This document shows, in pieces, positions 33,316 to 41,883 of a stretch of DNA of 64,000 nt. The notes beneath the pieces are model-generated. The model was given only the letters and a program-made list of their open reading frames with translations. It made no database searches and was not told the DNA's origin. Origin of the DNA: Planktosalinus sp963977065 (lineage in GTDB: Bacteria; Bacteroidota; Bacteroidia; Flavobacteriales; Flavobacteriaceae); contig CAXBNF010000003.1 of the NCBI GenBank assembly GCA_963977065.1, positions 167,253-231,252 on the forward strand. The letters run 5' to 3'. Within the stretch, counting starts at the first letter, position 1. Every line of letters begins with the position of its first letter. Made by a program: the position numbers and the translations under genes.

Positions 33316-34269
33316 GTGAAGTATGAATTTAATATAGGGATATTGAGTGAAACCACTCTAAGATTGGTTGAATCGGTGCATCAAAAGAAGCAACGATTAG
33401 ACAGCTTCCGTCCTCTACCTGATGCCCTATTACGAAGTATTAATGACACCTTGAATGTAGAATGGACATACAATTCCAATCACATTGAGGGTAATACGCT
33501 CACCCTTCAAGAAACCCGAATGGTGCTGGAAGATGGTATTACCATAGGCGGCAAATCCTTAAATGAGCATTTGGAAATTGTGAATCACAAAGAGGCTATT
33601 CACTATATTGAATCATTGGTTTCGCCAAATTATAAACTCAAAGAAAGAGATATTCTGGATGTACACGAGTTGGTGCTGAACAAAATTCAAAAGGATTTTG
33701 CAGGAAGGTTTCGCACGGCCGGGGTGCGCATTGGCGGGGCTAATTTTATTCCGCCCAATGCCTTAAAAGTACCCGATTTGATTACCGAGCTTATCGATTG
33801 GGAAAATTCTTGCACTTTGGATATTCTTCAAAAGGTTAGCTTGTTTCATCATCGATTTGTATGGGTACATCCATTTTTTGATGGCAATGGCCGCACGGTG
33901 CGCTTGCTAATGAATTTGCTTTTAATGAAAGAGGGCTATCCGCCGGCCATTATTTTAGGTGTAGATTGGAAGCGCTATTACCAAGCATTGAATCAAGCCA
34001 ATGCAGGTAATTTTGATAAGCTATTGTTTTTGATTGCCCAAGCTGCAGACAGGTCGCTTACTATCTATCTGAATAGCCTAGAGGATACCACCGGAGATTT
34101 TGATGCTATTTCAACTATCGTCAAAGAGCCCGATGTGCCTTATGGGCAGGAGTATGTGAGTCTATTGGCGCGCCAGGGAAAAATTGAGGCATACAAAGAA
34201 GGGCGGGTATGGTACACCTCCAAAAAATCGATAGAGAACTATTTAAAGAAAAAAGGGAAGAGCCTTTAA
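33316..34269 (+). CDS. Fic family protein
   Basis: 317 residues from GTG 33316; no ATG fits better. Fic domain with inhibitory motif SNHIEGN at ~53, FRTAGVRIGGANFIPP (beta flap), and catalytic loop HPFFDGNGRTVR (~194), all key residues intact. It ends in a ~60-residue C-terminal module (VSLLARQGKIEAYKEGRVWYTSKKSIENYL) that looks like a winged-helix/MerR-type DNA-binding segment. Class II Fic, probably AMPylation activity restrained by the Glu of the inhibitory helix; the target is unknown. It lacks the N-terminal HTH of the other Fic protein at 20 kb. Monocistronic with a strong terminator. Confidence 0.9.
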   Translation: MKYEFNIGILSETTLRLVESVHQKKQRLDSFRPLPDALLRSINDTLNVEWTYNSNHIEGNTLTLQETRMVLEDGITIGGKSLNEHLEIVNHKEAIHYIESLVSPNYKLKERDILDVHELVLNKIQKDFAGRFRTAGVRIGGANFIPPNALKVPDLITELIDWENSCTLDILQKVSLFHHRFVWVHPFFDGNGRTVRLLMNLLLMKEGYPPAIILGVDWKRYYQALNQANAGNFDKLLFLIAQAADRSLTIYLNSLEDTTGDFDAISTIVKEPDVPYGQEYVSLLARQGKIEAYKEGRVWYTSKKSIENYLKKKGKSL

Positions 34270-34282
34270 TCTTCCCTTTTTA
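34249..34282 (+). terminator. Terminator of the second Fic gene
   Basis: AAAAGGGAAGA (34251-34261) pairs with TCTTCCCTTTT (34270-34280), then further T. The stem overlaps the last codons of the gene. Confidence 0.85.
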
Positions 34283-34626
34283 CAAGGAAATGGTTTGTTT
34301 TTTTACAACTCAGCCAGAGAGTTGTGCCGTGCAAAAAAATCTTCAAATTAAATAAAAATCTTCATTTTTCGAATCAGTCAAAAAAGTTTAAACGAGTTCA
34401 ATTTTAAAAGAGGATTCTATTTCTCTTTTTTCAGTTAATTTTTTCATAAATTAGCATCTGGCCTTTGCGTCCTATTAATTTATTCTGAAATGCTTGCTTG
34501 TATTTTATTTATTCAGACAGTAAGTATTTTGGGTCACTAATTATAGTTTGTAAAAGTTATTTTTAAAAAGGCCTTCTTGGATTATAGATTCTGCCGAACC
34601 GACTAATTAATTCGAAATTTAAGAAG
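34283..34626. other. 344-bp AT-rich spacer
   Basis: No ORF of note. A small hairpin ACAACTC/GAGTTGT (34305-34325) is present; a TATAGTTTG sequence at about 34544 may be a promoter element of the FG-GAP gene. Otherwise nothing visible. Confidence 0.5.
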
Positions 34627-36363
34627 ATGAAACTATATTATTTATTATTCTTTGTATTGACAGCAAGTATTTGCAGTGCACAAATTTTATTTGAAGAAAA
34701 AGCATCTCAACTGGGATTGGATAACAGCTCTTATGGAACGGGTATTTTGGGTGGTGGAATTTCCTTTTATGATTTTGATAATGATGGTTGGGATGACTTA
34801 ACCCTCGCTACAGAAGACGGCAGTTCGGTGCGGTTTTTTAAAAACAACCAGGGTCTATTTGAAGAAGTTTTTTTCAATATTTCCAATGATGCCCACCAAA
34901 TAAAAACGGTGCAATGGGTCGATATCAATAACAACGGTCAAAATGACTTTTTTGTAACCTTTGATAACAGTGCAAACAGACTTTACAAGAATTTGGGAAA
35001 TATGGTTTTTGAAGACATAACCGTGAGTTCTGGCTTATTCAATAATGACCATGTTTCTTTTGGAGCCTCTTGGGGGGACATTAACAACGATGGCTTTTTA
35101 GATGTCTTTATTGCATCAAGAAATGTAGTCAATACAGCTGAGTATAATTTGTTATTTCTCAATAATGGCGATGAAACCTTTACAGATATTACCCTATCAG
35201 CAGGTTTGGAATTAGAGAATTACCTTTCCTTTTGTGCTGCTTTTTTTGATTATGACAAGGATGGTTTTCAGGACATTTATATTGCCAACGACAAATATGA
35301 CACGTCCAATTTACTCTATAAAAACAACGGCGACAATACCTTTACAAATGTTAGTGAAGTTTCGGGAACAGATATTATGATTGACGCCATGTCAACCACA
35401 ATTGACGATTACAACAACGACGGCTGGCTTGATATTTATATAACCAACACGCCGCTGGGCAACGTCCTTTTTAGAAACAATGGGGATGGAACCTTTACAG
35501 ATGTTGCTGATGTTTCAGGAACCACATTTGACAGTATAGGCTGGGGAGCTGCTTTTTTGGATGCAGACAACGATGGCTTTAAAGATTTACACGTTGTGGG
35601 AGAGGTACTCAACTCCCCAAACTTTATTTCTTCTGCCTTTTATCACAATAACGGTGACGGTACTTTTACAATACCCACAGATAGTGGGATATTTAATGAA
35701 GAATCCAGAAGTTTTTCAAATGCCATTGGAGATAGTAATAACGATGGATTCCCTGATATTGCAGTGCTTAATTTTTCGCCCTCAGACAATCAATTATGGG
35801 AAAATAACACCCCACAATCAAACAACTGGCTAAAAGTAAAACTGCAAGGCACAGAAAGCAACAGGCAAGGCATTGGCTCCTGGATTGAGATTGCCGTTGG
35901 TGGTGAACTACAATACAACTACACCTTGCTGGGAGAAGGCTTTTTAGGGCAAAACAGTGCTTCAGAATTTTTTGGCATTGGGGAGGCAAATGCCATTGAT
36001 TATGTAAAAGTGACCTGGTTGAGCGGGATAGTTGATTATATTGAAAACCCTGATATCAATGATCAAATTCTTATCATTGAGGGTGAACACCCACTGGCAG
36101 ATGATGATTTTCTTGCAGTGAGCGCAGATTTTAATGTGTATCCAAATCCAAGTAAGGACAAAAAGCTGGAAGTAAAATACACTCCTTTTAGTGAATCACA
36201 AGCCCAAATGGAGATTAGTACGGTTTTGGGACAGGTTTTAAAAACGATTCCAATAACACAGGAAAAAACCGCATTGAATCTTTCTGAGTTTTCAAGCGGA
36301 CTCTATTTCTTTACCTTAAAAAATGAGTTTTCTCAAGTGACCAAGCGGGTGGTCATTGACTAG
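34627..36363 (+). CDS. T9SS-secreted FG-GAP/VCBS repeat protein with UnbV-like domain
   Basis: 578 residues. Signal peptide MKLYYLLFFVLTASICSA. Residues ~30-390 hold about seven beta-propeller repeats with Ca-binding Asp/Asn loops (DFDNDGWDDL, DINNNGQNDF, DINNDGFLDV, DYDKDGFQDI, DYNNDGWLDI, DADNDGFKDL, DSNNDGFPDI). Then an ASPIC/UnbV-type domain (NNWLKVKLQGTESNRQGIGSWIEI). The last ~80 residues are a T9SS type A sorting tail (VYPNPSKDK ... FSSGLYFFTL). Probably a cell-surface adhesive or carbohydrate-linked protein. The family is widespread in marine Bacteroidota; the ligand is not known. Confidence 0.92.
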   Translation: MKLYYLLFFVLTASICSAQILFEEKASQLGLDNSSYGTGILGGGISFYDFDNDGWDDLTLATEDGSSVRFFKNNQGLFEEVFFNISNDAHQIKTVQWVDINNNGQNDFFVTFDNSANRLYKNLGNMVFEDITVSSGLFNNDHVSFGASWGDINNDGFLDVFIASRNVVNTAEYNLLFLNNGDETFTDITLSAGLELENYLSFCAAFFDYDKDGFQDIYIANDKYDTSNLLYKNNGDNTFTNVSEVSGTDIMIDAMSTTIDDYNNDGWLDIYITNTPLGNVLFRNNGDGTFTDVADVSGTTFDSIGWGAAFLDADNDGFKDLHVVGEVLNSPNFISSAFYHNNGDGTFTIPTDSGIFNEESRSFSNAIGDSNNDGFPDIAVLNFSPSDNQLWENNTPQSNNWLKVKLQGTESNRQGIGSWIEIAVGGELQYNYTLLGEGFLGQNSASEFFGIGEANAIDYVKVTWLSGIVDYIENPDINDQILIIEGEHPLADDDFLAVSADFNVYPNPSKDKKLEVKYTPFSESQAQMEISTVLGQVLKTIPITQEKTALNLSEFSSGLYFFTLKNEFSQVTKRVVID

Positions 36364-36467
36364 TTTTTTGGAATATTCATATGCTTCTTACTACAAGCTG
36401 ATGTCTAAAATCCTCTTTTTGTAGCTTAAAGAGAGGTTAGATAAAAGATTATAGATAACAAACATAT

Positions 36468-37050
36468 GACCCCTCCGGGGTCAATACTTGTTTTGAATTT
36501 CTTGCCACAAACATATGACCCCGCCCGGGGTCAATAATTAGATTCTCATTTGTTAAAAAGACCTGACCCCAGAGGGGTCTTCTATTTGTAAAATAACGAA
36601 AATGAGAAAAAAGAACCGACCCCAGATGGGTCAGATATTAGATTAAGATAACAAACATATGACCCCTCCGGGGTCAATACTTGTTTTGAATTTCTTGCTA
36701 CAAATATATGACCCCTCCAGGGTCAAAAATTTGATTCCCTTTTTAAAAATACCAGACCCCAGAGAGGTCAGACATCAGATTAAGATAACAAACATATGAC
36801 CCCTCCGGGGTCAATACATGTTTTGAATATCTTGCCACAAATATATGACCCCTCCAGGGTCAAAAATTTGATTCCCTTTTTAAAAATACCAGACCCCAGA
36901 GAGGTCAGACATCAGATTAAGATAACAAACATATGACCCCGCCCGGGGTCAATAATTAGATTCTCATTTGTTAAAAAGACCTGACCCCAGAGGGGTCTTC
37001 TATTTGTAAAATAACGAAAATGAGAAAAAAGAACCGACCCCAGAGGGGTC
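36468..37050. repeat. Array of 13 GACCCC-n3/4-GGGGTC palindromes (cluster A)
   Basis: Thirteen hairpin units start at 36468, 36517, 36565, 36618, 36661, 36710, 36755, 36798, 36847, 36892, 36935, 36983 and 37036. Each has arms GACCCC/GGGGTC (a few with one mismatch, such as GAGGTC or AGGGTC) around TCC, AGA, GCCC or AGAT. Five are led by AACATATG. They fill the 792-bp space between two genes, with AT-rich spacers of about 28-38 bases. There is no T-run after the stems and no ORF, so neither terminator nor gene. Confidence 0.9.
36661..36934. repeat. 137-bp tandem duplication inside cluster A
   Basis: Units 36661-36797 and 36798-36934 differ at only three positions, each containing three palindromes. 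Confidence 0.9.
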
Positions 37051-37155
37051 AGATATTAGATTCAATATTCATGCCATTTAAACAACCAGCATTAAATGGT
37101 CAATTTATGAAAGGGGCAAATAAGTATCTTACGCCTAAGAACTAATTTAGATGTA

Positions 37156-38703
37156 TTAATCTTCCGGAAATACAACACTTTCATACGCCCCGGCATCTGA
37201 AGGGTTTCCTCTGGGAGTTCCCAGTAGGTCAAAGGGAACCTGTTGGGCTGTTGCCGGGTTGCCTATACCGTTTGCAGCAGATTCATTGCTTATGAAAAGT
37301 TGGTTGAGTTGCGTATTAAAAAATACAGGATCTGCATTGAAAACACAATTGGTATAAAAGGTAGTATTTGAAAAATCAAACAAAGGATTTCCGGCAAATT
37401 GCCCTTGCGGGTCTTCAAAGCGCAGCAAGCTGTTGCTGAAATTAAAATTGAACGCAGCCTCGGGTTCTGCATTCAGGAAAAATTCCCTGGCTTCACTGCC
37501 ATAAATAATACAATTGCTGAAATTAGCCTCCAAGTCTTCCACATCAATTTCAGTTTCACTTACCTGAAGCGAATTGTCAATCACCACCGCCGGGAAGTTT
37601 CTAAAGCTTCGGTTCCAGTAATTCCCGAAGGTGGAATGCCTGAAGTTATACGTTCCGCCAAGCGATAAGAACAAAGAAGACTGTCCGCTGTTTGTAATCA
37701 CAAGATTTTCTCCATCTACATTTCCGGTGCGGGCGAGTAGTCCCACGTTTCCACTGTTGTATATTTGAGTGTTTTTGAGGCTTAAGGTAGGGTTGTTTGA
37801 CCCATCATTGCTGTCCATAAGAATCCCCACGACTGCATTTTTGATGGTCGTAAAGTTGAATTCGTGTGCCGTACTTCCGGCGGTAAGCCAGATGGTGCCC
37901 CATTGACCGGGAACATCCTCAAAAGCGGGTTCCAGACGGTCGCCCTGAAAGATAATTTCGTTTTCGAGTAATTCGGGGTCTGCACTCAAAGCGCCATTGG
38001 CTTTGATAGTGGCTTGATTGGCAACCAGCAGACCGCTGTTTTCGTGAAAATGTACTCGTGCACCGGCATCTACCGTTAGTGTTTTGGTGGGCGGTACGGC
38101 GGCGTAACCATAAATCACATAGGGTTTTTCATTTGTGAAATTCAATTCATCATCATCCAGGAAGAAGCCTTCGATAAGCACATCGTTTCCTTCAGCATCC
38201 ATCCCCAGATTCAGGGTTTCGGTGGTACCATCACCAAAGCGTTCCGGAAAGAGAAAAACGGCATCTTGAACAAGAGTCACCAATTCGACATTTTGCTGAT
38301 TGCTTCCGGTGTCAAACTCGATGGCATCTGTATATAAAAACTGAAGATTATTAGGAAAGCTATTGACATCGATGGTGGTTTCAACAAAGACAAAAATGCT
38401 GTCTTTAGCAAGAATTTCCACATTGCTAAAGGTTTTTCCGGCGCTACCGTTGACGTTCAAACGGTAAAACGAATTTTCACCCTGTCCCAATCGCACGCTG
38501 GGAATGGAGATATCCTCATCACTGCGGTTATAGACTTTGAGGTTGTATGTACTCGAACCAATATTGCTAAACACGGTGTCCAGATAGACGGTGTCTCTTG
38601 AAAACTCAAGATTTCCGGTACTGGGAAGGGTGTCAAAATCATTTCGGCACGAACTCCATAAAACAATCAATGCAAGCAATCCCAGGGTATATAAAAATCT
38701 CAT
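37156..38703 (-). CDS. Lipoprotein with probable right-handed beta-helix
   Basis: 515 residues. The signal MRFLYTLGLLALIVLWSSC gives a lipobox Cys. An Ig-like N-terminal region (~25-150: DTVYLDTVFSNIGSSTYNLKVYN) is followed by beta-helix-like repeats (~220-480) with Asn/Gly-rich turns such as STAHEFNFTTIKNAVVGIL and NTQIYNSGNVGLLARTGN. A recurring Bacteroidota surface-lipoprotein type with no known function. Relation to the adjacent palindrome array is by position only. Confidence 0.78.
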   Translation of the reverse strand: MRFLYTLGLLALIVLWSSCRNDFDTLPSTGNLEFSRDTVYLDTVFSNIGSSTYNLKVYNRSDEDISIPSVRLGQGENSFYRLNVNGSAGKTFSNVEILAKDSIFVFVETTIDVNSFPNNLQFLYTDAIEFDTGSNQQNVELVTLVQDAVFLFPERFGDGTTETLNLGMDAEGNDVLIEGFFLDDDELNFTNEKPYVIYGYAAVPPTKTLTVDAGARVHFHENSGLLVANQATIKANGALSADPELLENEIIFQGDRLEPAFEDVPGQWGTIWLTAGSTAHEFNFTTIKNAVVGILMDSNDGSNNPTLSLKNTQIYNSGNVGLLARTGNVDGENLVITNSGQSSLFLSLGGTYNFRHSTFGNYWNRSFRNFPAVVIDNSLQVSETEIDVEDLEANFSNCIIYGSEAREFFLNAEPEAAFNFNFSNSLLRFEDPQGQFAGNPLFDFSNTTFYTNCVFNADPVFFNTQLNQLFISNESAANGIGNPATAQQVPFDLLGTPRGNPSDAGAYESVVFPED

Positions 38704-38873
38704 TTGAAGTGTTGAATTAAAATTAGGTTCTCAAAAGTACAAAAATAGCCCAAATGAATTATTTATTGTGGGTTTTTAATGAGTTTTCTATAAAACGTTG
38801 TTTGGGGGGGATTATTTTAAAGCGGTATTATGAATATAGATAGGTTATTTGCTGGATGACCGATAACAGTTGA

Positions 38874-38920
38874 AGGGTGATGGGATGATAGGGAGACGTG
38901 GTGATGGGGAGACAGGGAGC
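38874..38920. repeat. Solo GGGAGACAGGG-type repeat
   Basis: AGGGTGATGGGATGATAGGG, then GAGACGTGGTGATGGGGAGACAGGGAG: the same purine-rich family as the arms around the four-helix-bundle gene at 14.4 kb, here without a gene. Confidence 0.6.
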
Positions 38921-39280
38921 AAGAAATGAGTTTAAAGGGTTTCACGCAGAGAATCGCAGATTAACACTGAGTATCAGCAGCGTAAATCAGCGAGTAAATA
39001 TAAGCGTAAAGACGGTCAACGTTTGTCAGGGAAGTTTAAAAATTCAAAGCACCCACCTTTTATTGGTTGGGGTGATTTTGGATGGGGAAGCAAAACCCGC
39101 GTTCTTTTCCCCGTTCCGCCAAAGGCGGATGGAACGCTTATTATTTAACGAGCACCAAATTTCAGAGTACCCATACTTCATCGCTTAGGGCGACTTCGGA
39201 TGGCGAAGCAAATTCCAAAAGGGTAAGGGGATTGTTAATGATGATTGTTACCGGGTGGTTGAGATTGCTTCTCCGCCGCC

Positions 39281-39655
39281 CTTCGACACTTCGACAGGCT
39301 CAGTGCAACGCTCCGCTCAGGGACCGGCAGATCGCAATGACTTATAGGTTCAGCATGTTTTGGCTTTTACTAATTCCGGCTACGCCGAAGTAGAATTGAA
39401 ACCTGTGTTTGCCAAATGAGGAAATTTCTCTGTGGAACTCTGTGCCTGCTCTGTGCAACTCTGTGGTATAACTCAAACCCAATCTTCAAACAAAGCAGCA
39501 ACAAAAAATCAATAGCAAAACCAATTAATATAATTCCTTATGAGAAGAAATAGGATTTCTGCTAAAACTCATTAATTTTAAACCCGCGTTCTTTGCCCCG
39601 TCCCCTGCACTTCGACACTTCGACAGGCTCAGTGCAACGCTCCGCTCAGTGACCA
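39281..39655. repeat. Duplicated ~43-bp TTCGACAGGCTCAGTG unit
   Basis: Two near-identical units, 39281-39324 and 39609-39655, each with CTTCGACACTTCGACAGG, then CTCAGTGCAACGCTCCGCTCAG. The core CACTTCGACAGGCTCAGTG-like part is partly palindromic (CTGAGC-type ends). Direct orientation, 329 bases apart. Confidence 0.75.
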
Positions 39656-39917
39656 GGGATCCACCGCGCATAAAAATTCCAAATCTCAAATTCCAAAACT
39701 CTTAGCGTTACCTTTGCGGAAATCCTTAGCGGCCTTAGCGAGAACCCCAAACAAGAGTGAGCAACAAAAGGCAAATAGGCAAATCTGCAAATTTGCAAAT
39801 TCGCAAATCCGCAATATTAGAAAACCTCTCATTCAGAATAGGAATTACCCGAAATATCCTTATTTTTAACCCCACCTTCTTCGCCTTTGACGGATACGGT
39901 GGGCGAAGCCCAAAACT

Positions 39918-41159
39918 TTGAAACCTGAAACAAGAAACTTGAAACAAGAAACTACAAACCAAAACGAAGTATTAGTAAGCGTGGAGGGACTCTCCAAAAA
40001 GTTCTGCAAAGACCTCAAGACTAGCCTTTGGTATGGGGTGAAGGACTTGTGGGGTGGGGTGACCGGTAATAAGAACGAACGCCTGTTGCGGGACAAGGAG
40101 TTTTGGGCAGTGAAGGACATTAGTTTTACATTGCGCCGTGGGGAGTGCCTGGGATTGATTGGCCATAATGGGGCGGGGAAGAGCACGCTACTCAAAATAT
40201 TAAACGGACTCATCAACCCCGATGCCGGGAAGGTGACCATCAAAGGGCGGGTGGGTGCCCTGATTGAACTGGGAGCCGGGTTTAACCCCATCCTCAGCGG
40301 ACGTGAAAATATCTATAACAACGGCGCCATCCTAGGGTTTAGCAGAAAAGAGATTGACAGCAAACTCGACCACATCATTGACTTTGCCGAGCTGGAAGCA
40401 TTTATCGATATGCCCGTACAAAATTACAGCAGCGGGATGAAAGTGCGTTTGGGCTTTGCTGTGGCGGCACAAATGGAACCGGATGTATTGATTATTGATG
40501 AGGTATTGGCTGTGGGGGATTTGGGGTTTGTGTTGAAGTGTTTTAAGACGATTGATACTATCTTGCCTAGAACAGCCATTATTTTTGTATCCCACAGTAT
40601 GCCCATGGTATCACGCATTTGCAACCAAATTATTTTAATGGAAAACGGTATTTCAAAGTTTCAAGGGGAAGAGGTTTCCAAGGCTATTGACCTCTATTAC
40701 ACCCGTTTTGTCAATAACGAAAGTAGTGTGGTTTTTGATGATGGAAGTATTGCGTTGGATGAAGTACACCTTTTAGACCCAACAACCGGCGAACCCACCA
40801 GCCAATTGAACTGGGGGAAGGATTTGAAATTGTATTTCAAGTTTAAATTGAAACGCTCTTTTAGGGAGGTGCCGATTTTTAAAATAATCATCTTTGATAA
40901 AGAGCAACGACCCGTGGCAATAATTAAAGAAAACGATAAAGATGCTAAAATTAATTTAAGTAATGATTCTATAGACTTTGTCTTGACTCATAGTAATATA
41001 CAATTATCAAAGGGAGTATACAGTTTAAATATTTCAGTTCAAGACAAATTAAATAATCAACCTTTGTTAAGAATCAACGAGTGTTTATCTTTTCAATTAA
41101 TTCACGACGTTGAAGTATGGCAACCATTTCTCCTAGACTCAAACTTTGTACTGAAATGA
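39918..41159 (+). CDS. ABC polysaccharide/teichoic acid export ATPase with Wzt C-terminal domain
   Basis: 413 residues. NBD (~20-250): Walker A GHNGAGKSTLL, YSSGMKVRLGFA signature, Walker B VLIIDEVLAVGD and switch His VSHSM. A C-terminal beta-sandwich (~275-413) matches the Wzt carbohydrate-binding domain that recognises the finished glycan. Its Wzm permease partner is absent upstream and downstream. The start is uncertain: TTG 39918, TTG 39939 or GTG near 39981 are possible, because the first ~15 codons come from a GAAAC-rich repeat. G+C is high in the NBD and low in the C-terminal half. First gene of the glycan locus; overlaps the next by ATGA. Confidence 0.9.
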   Translation: MKPETRNLKQETTNQNEVLVSVEGLSKKFCKDLKTSLWYGVKDLWGGVTGNKNERLLRDKEFWAVKDISFTLRRGECLGLIGHNGAGKSTLLKILNGLINPDAGKVTIKGRVGALIELGAGFNPILSGRENIYNNGAILGFSRKEIDSKLDHIIDFAELEAFIDMPVQNYSSGMKVRLGFAVAAQMEPDVLIIDEVLAVGDLGFVLKCFKTIDTILPRTAIIFVSHSMPMVSRICNQIILMENGISKFQGEEVSKAIDLYYTRFVNNESSVVFDDGSIALDEVHLLDPTTGEPTSQLNWGKDLKLYFKFKLKRSFREVPIFKIIIFDKEQRPVAIIKENDKDAKINLSNDSIDFVLTHSNIQLSKGVYSLNISVQDKLNNQPLLRINECLSFQLIHDVEVWQPFLLDSNFVLK

Positions 41160-41827
41160 TTTTTAAAAAGCAACAGCCTAAGATTTTTTGTATATCAATT
41201 CAAAGGACAGGTACTACTTCAGTAGGACAGTTTTTTAAAGATCATAAGTATAGTGTAGCAGGTTATGAAAAGCATAGAAGCTTAAAATGGTCAAGCTTAT
41301 GGTTATCAGGAAATTTTGAAGCTATATTTAAGAGTAAAGATTTTAAAAAGCATCAGGTATTTGAAGATAGTCCTTGGTGGTCACCTGGTTTCTATAAAAT
41401 TTTGTTTCATCGTTTTCCAAACGCAAAATTCATACTTTTTACAAGGAATTCAGATAAATGGTTTGATTCTATGGTAAGCCATTCAAAAGGAAAAACATTA
41501 GGAAACACATACAGACACTCCAGGATATATAGAAGGGAATGGGAGTTTGATAAATTATATCCACATAGTCATGATTTCAATTTTAACGAAATTGATAATC
41601 TTTTAGAATTAAATGAAGCTCATAGAGAACACTATAAGAGCATTTATGAAATATGGAATAGAGATACTAAATTGTTTTTTGAACAATTTGGACCAGATAG
41701 GATAATATCTTTAGAGCTTGAAGACCCATTGAAATGGCAGAAATTAGGTGTTTTTTTTGGCATTAATGTTCAAGATGGTTATGAAGTTCATTCTAACAAA
41801 TCTAAAAAACATGAACACCATCAATAA
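41156..41827 (+). CDS. Sulfotransferase family protein (1)
   Basis: 223 residues from ATG 41156, which overlaps the previous stop (ATGA); an in-frame ATG at 41117 exists but overlaps the ABC gene by 43 bases. The 5'-phosphosulfate-binding loop is IFCISIQRTGTTSVG, the 3'-phosphate site is LFTRNSDKWFDSM. It should move sulfate from PAPS to a hydroxyl on the glycan or lipid carrier. AT-rich DNA. Confidence 0.82.
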   Translation: MIFKKQQPKIFCISIQRTGTTSVGQFFKDHKYSVAGYEKHRSLKWSSLWLSGNFEAIFKSKDFKKHQVFEDSPWWSPGFYKILFHRFPNAKFILFTRNSDKWFDSMVSHSKGKTLGNTYRHSRIYRREWEFDKLYPHSHDFNFNEIDNLLELNEAHREHYKSIYEIWNRDTKLFFEQFGPDRIISLELEDPLKWQKLGVFFGINVQDGYEVHSNKSKKHEHHQ

Positions 41828-41883
41828 AACTATACTCCATTCAACACTTACTAATAATATACATTCCTAAAATGGTCTGATAG

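Larger units (their letters stand above)
38704..39917. other. 1.2-kb gene-free mosaic of repeat fragments
   Basis: No credible gene on either strand; frames are short and lack gene-like composition. It contains, in order: a GGGAGAC purine repeat (38874-38920), a CGCAGATT-type tract (~38942-38965), a first TTCGACAGGCTCAGTG unit (39281-39324), an ACTCTGTG tract (~39434-39470), a second TTCGACAGG unit (39609-39655), CTTAGCGGCCTTAGCG (~39727-39742), GCAAATCTGCAAATTTGCAAATTCGCAAAT (39777-39808, low complexity), and a GAAAC-rich tract running into the next gene. Confidence 0.7.

Noticed and set aside
36468..37050. CRISPR array
   Set aside because: The repeats are 15-16 bp palindromes, spacers are partly duplicated and uneven, and there are no cas genes nearby.
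38898..39393. Two short + strand frames in the repeat mosaic
   Set aside because: They read through repeat fragments, have unnatural composition and no recognisable motif.
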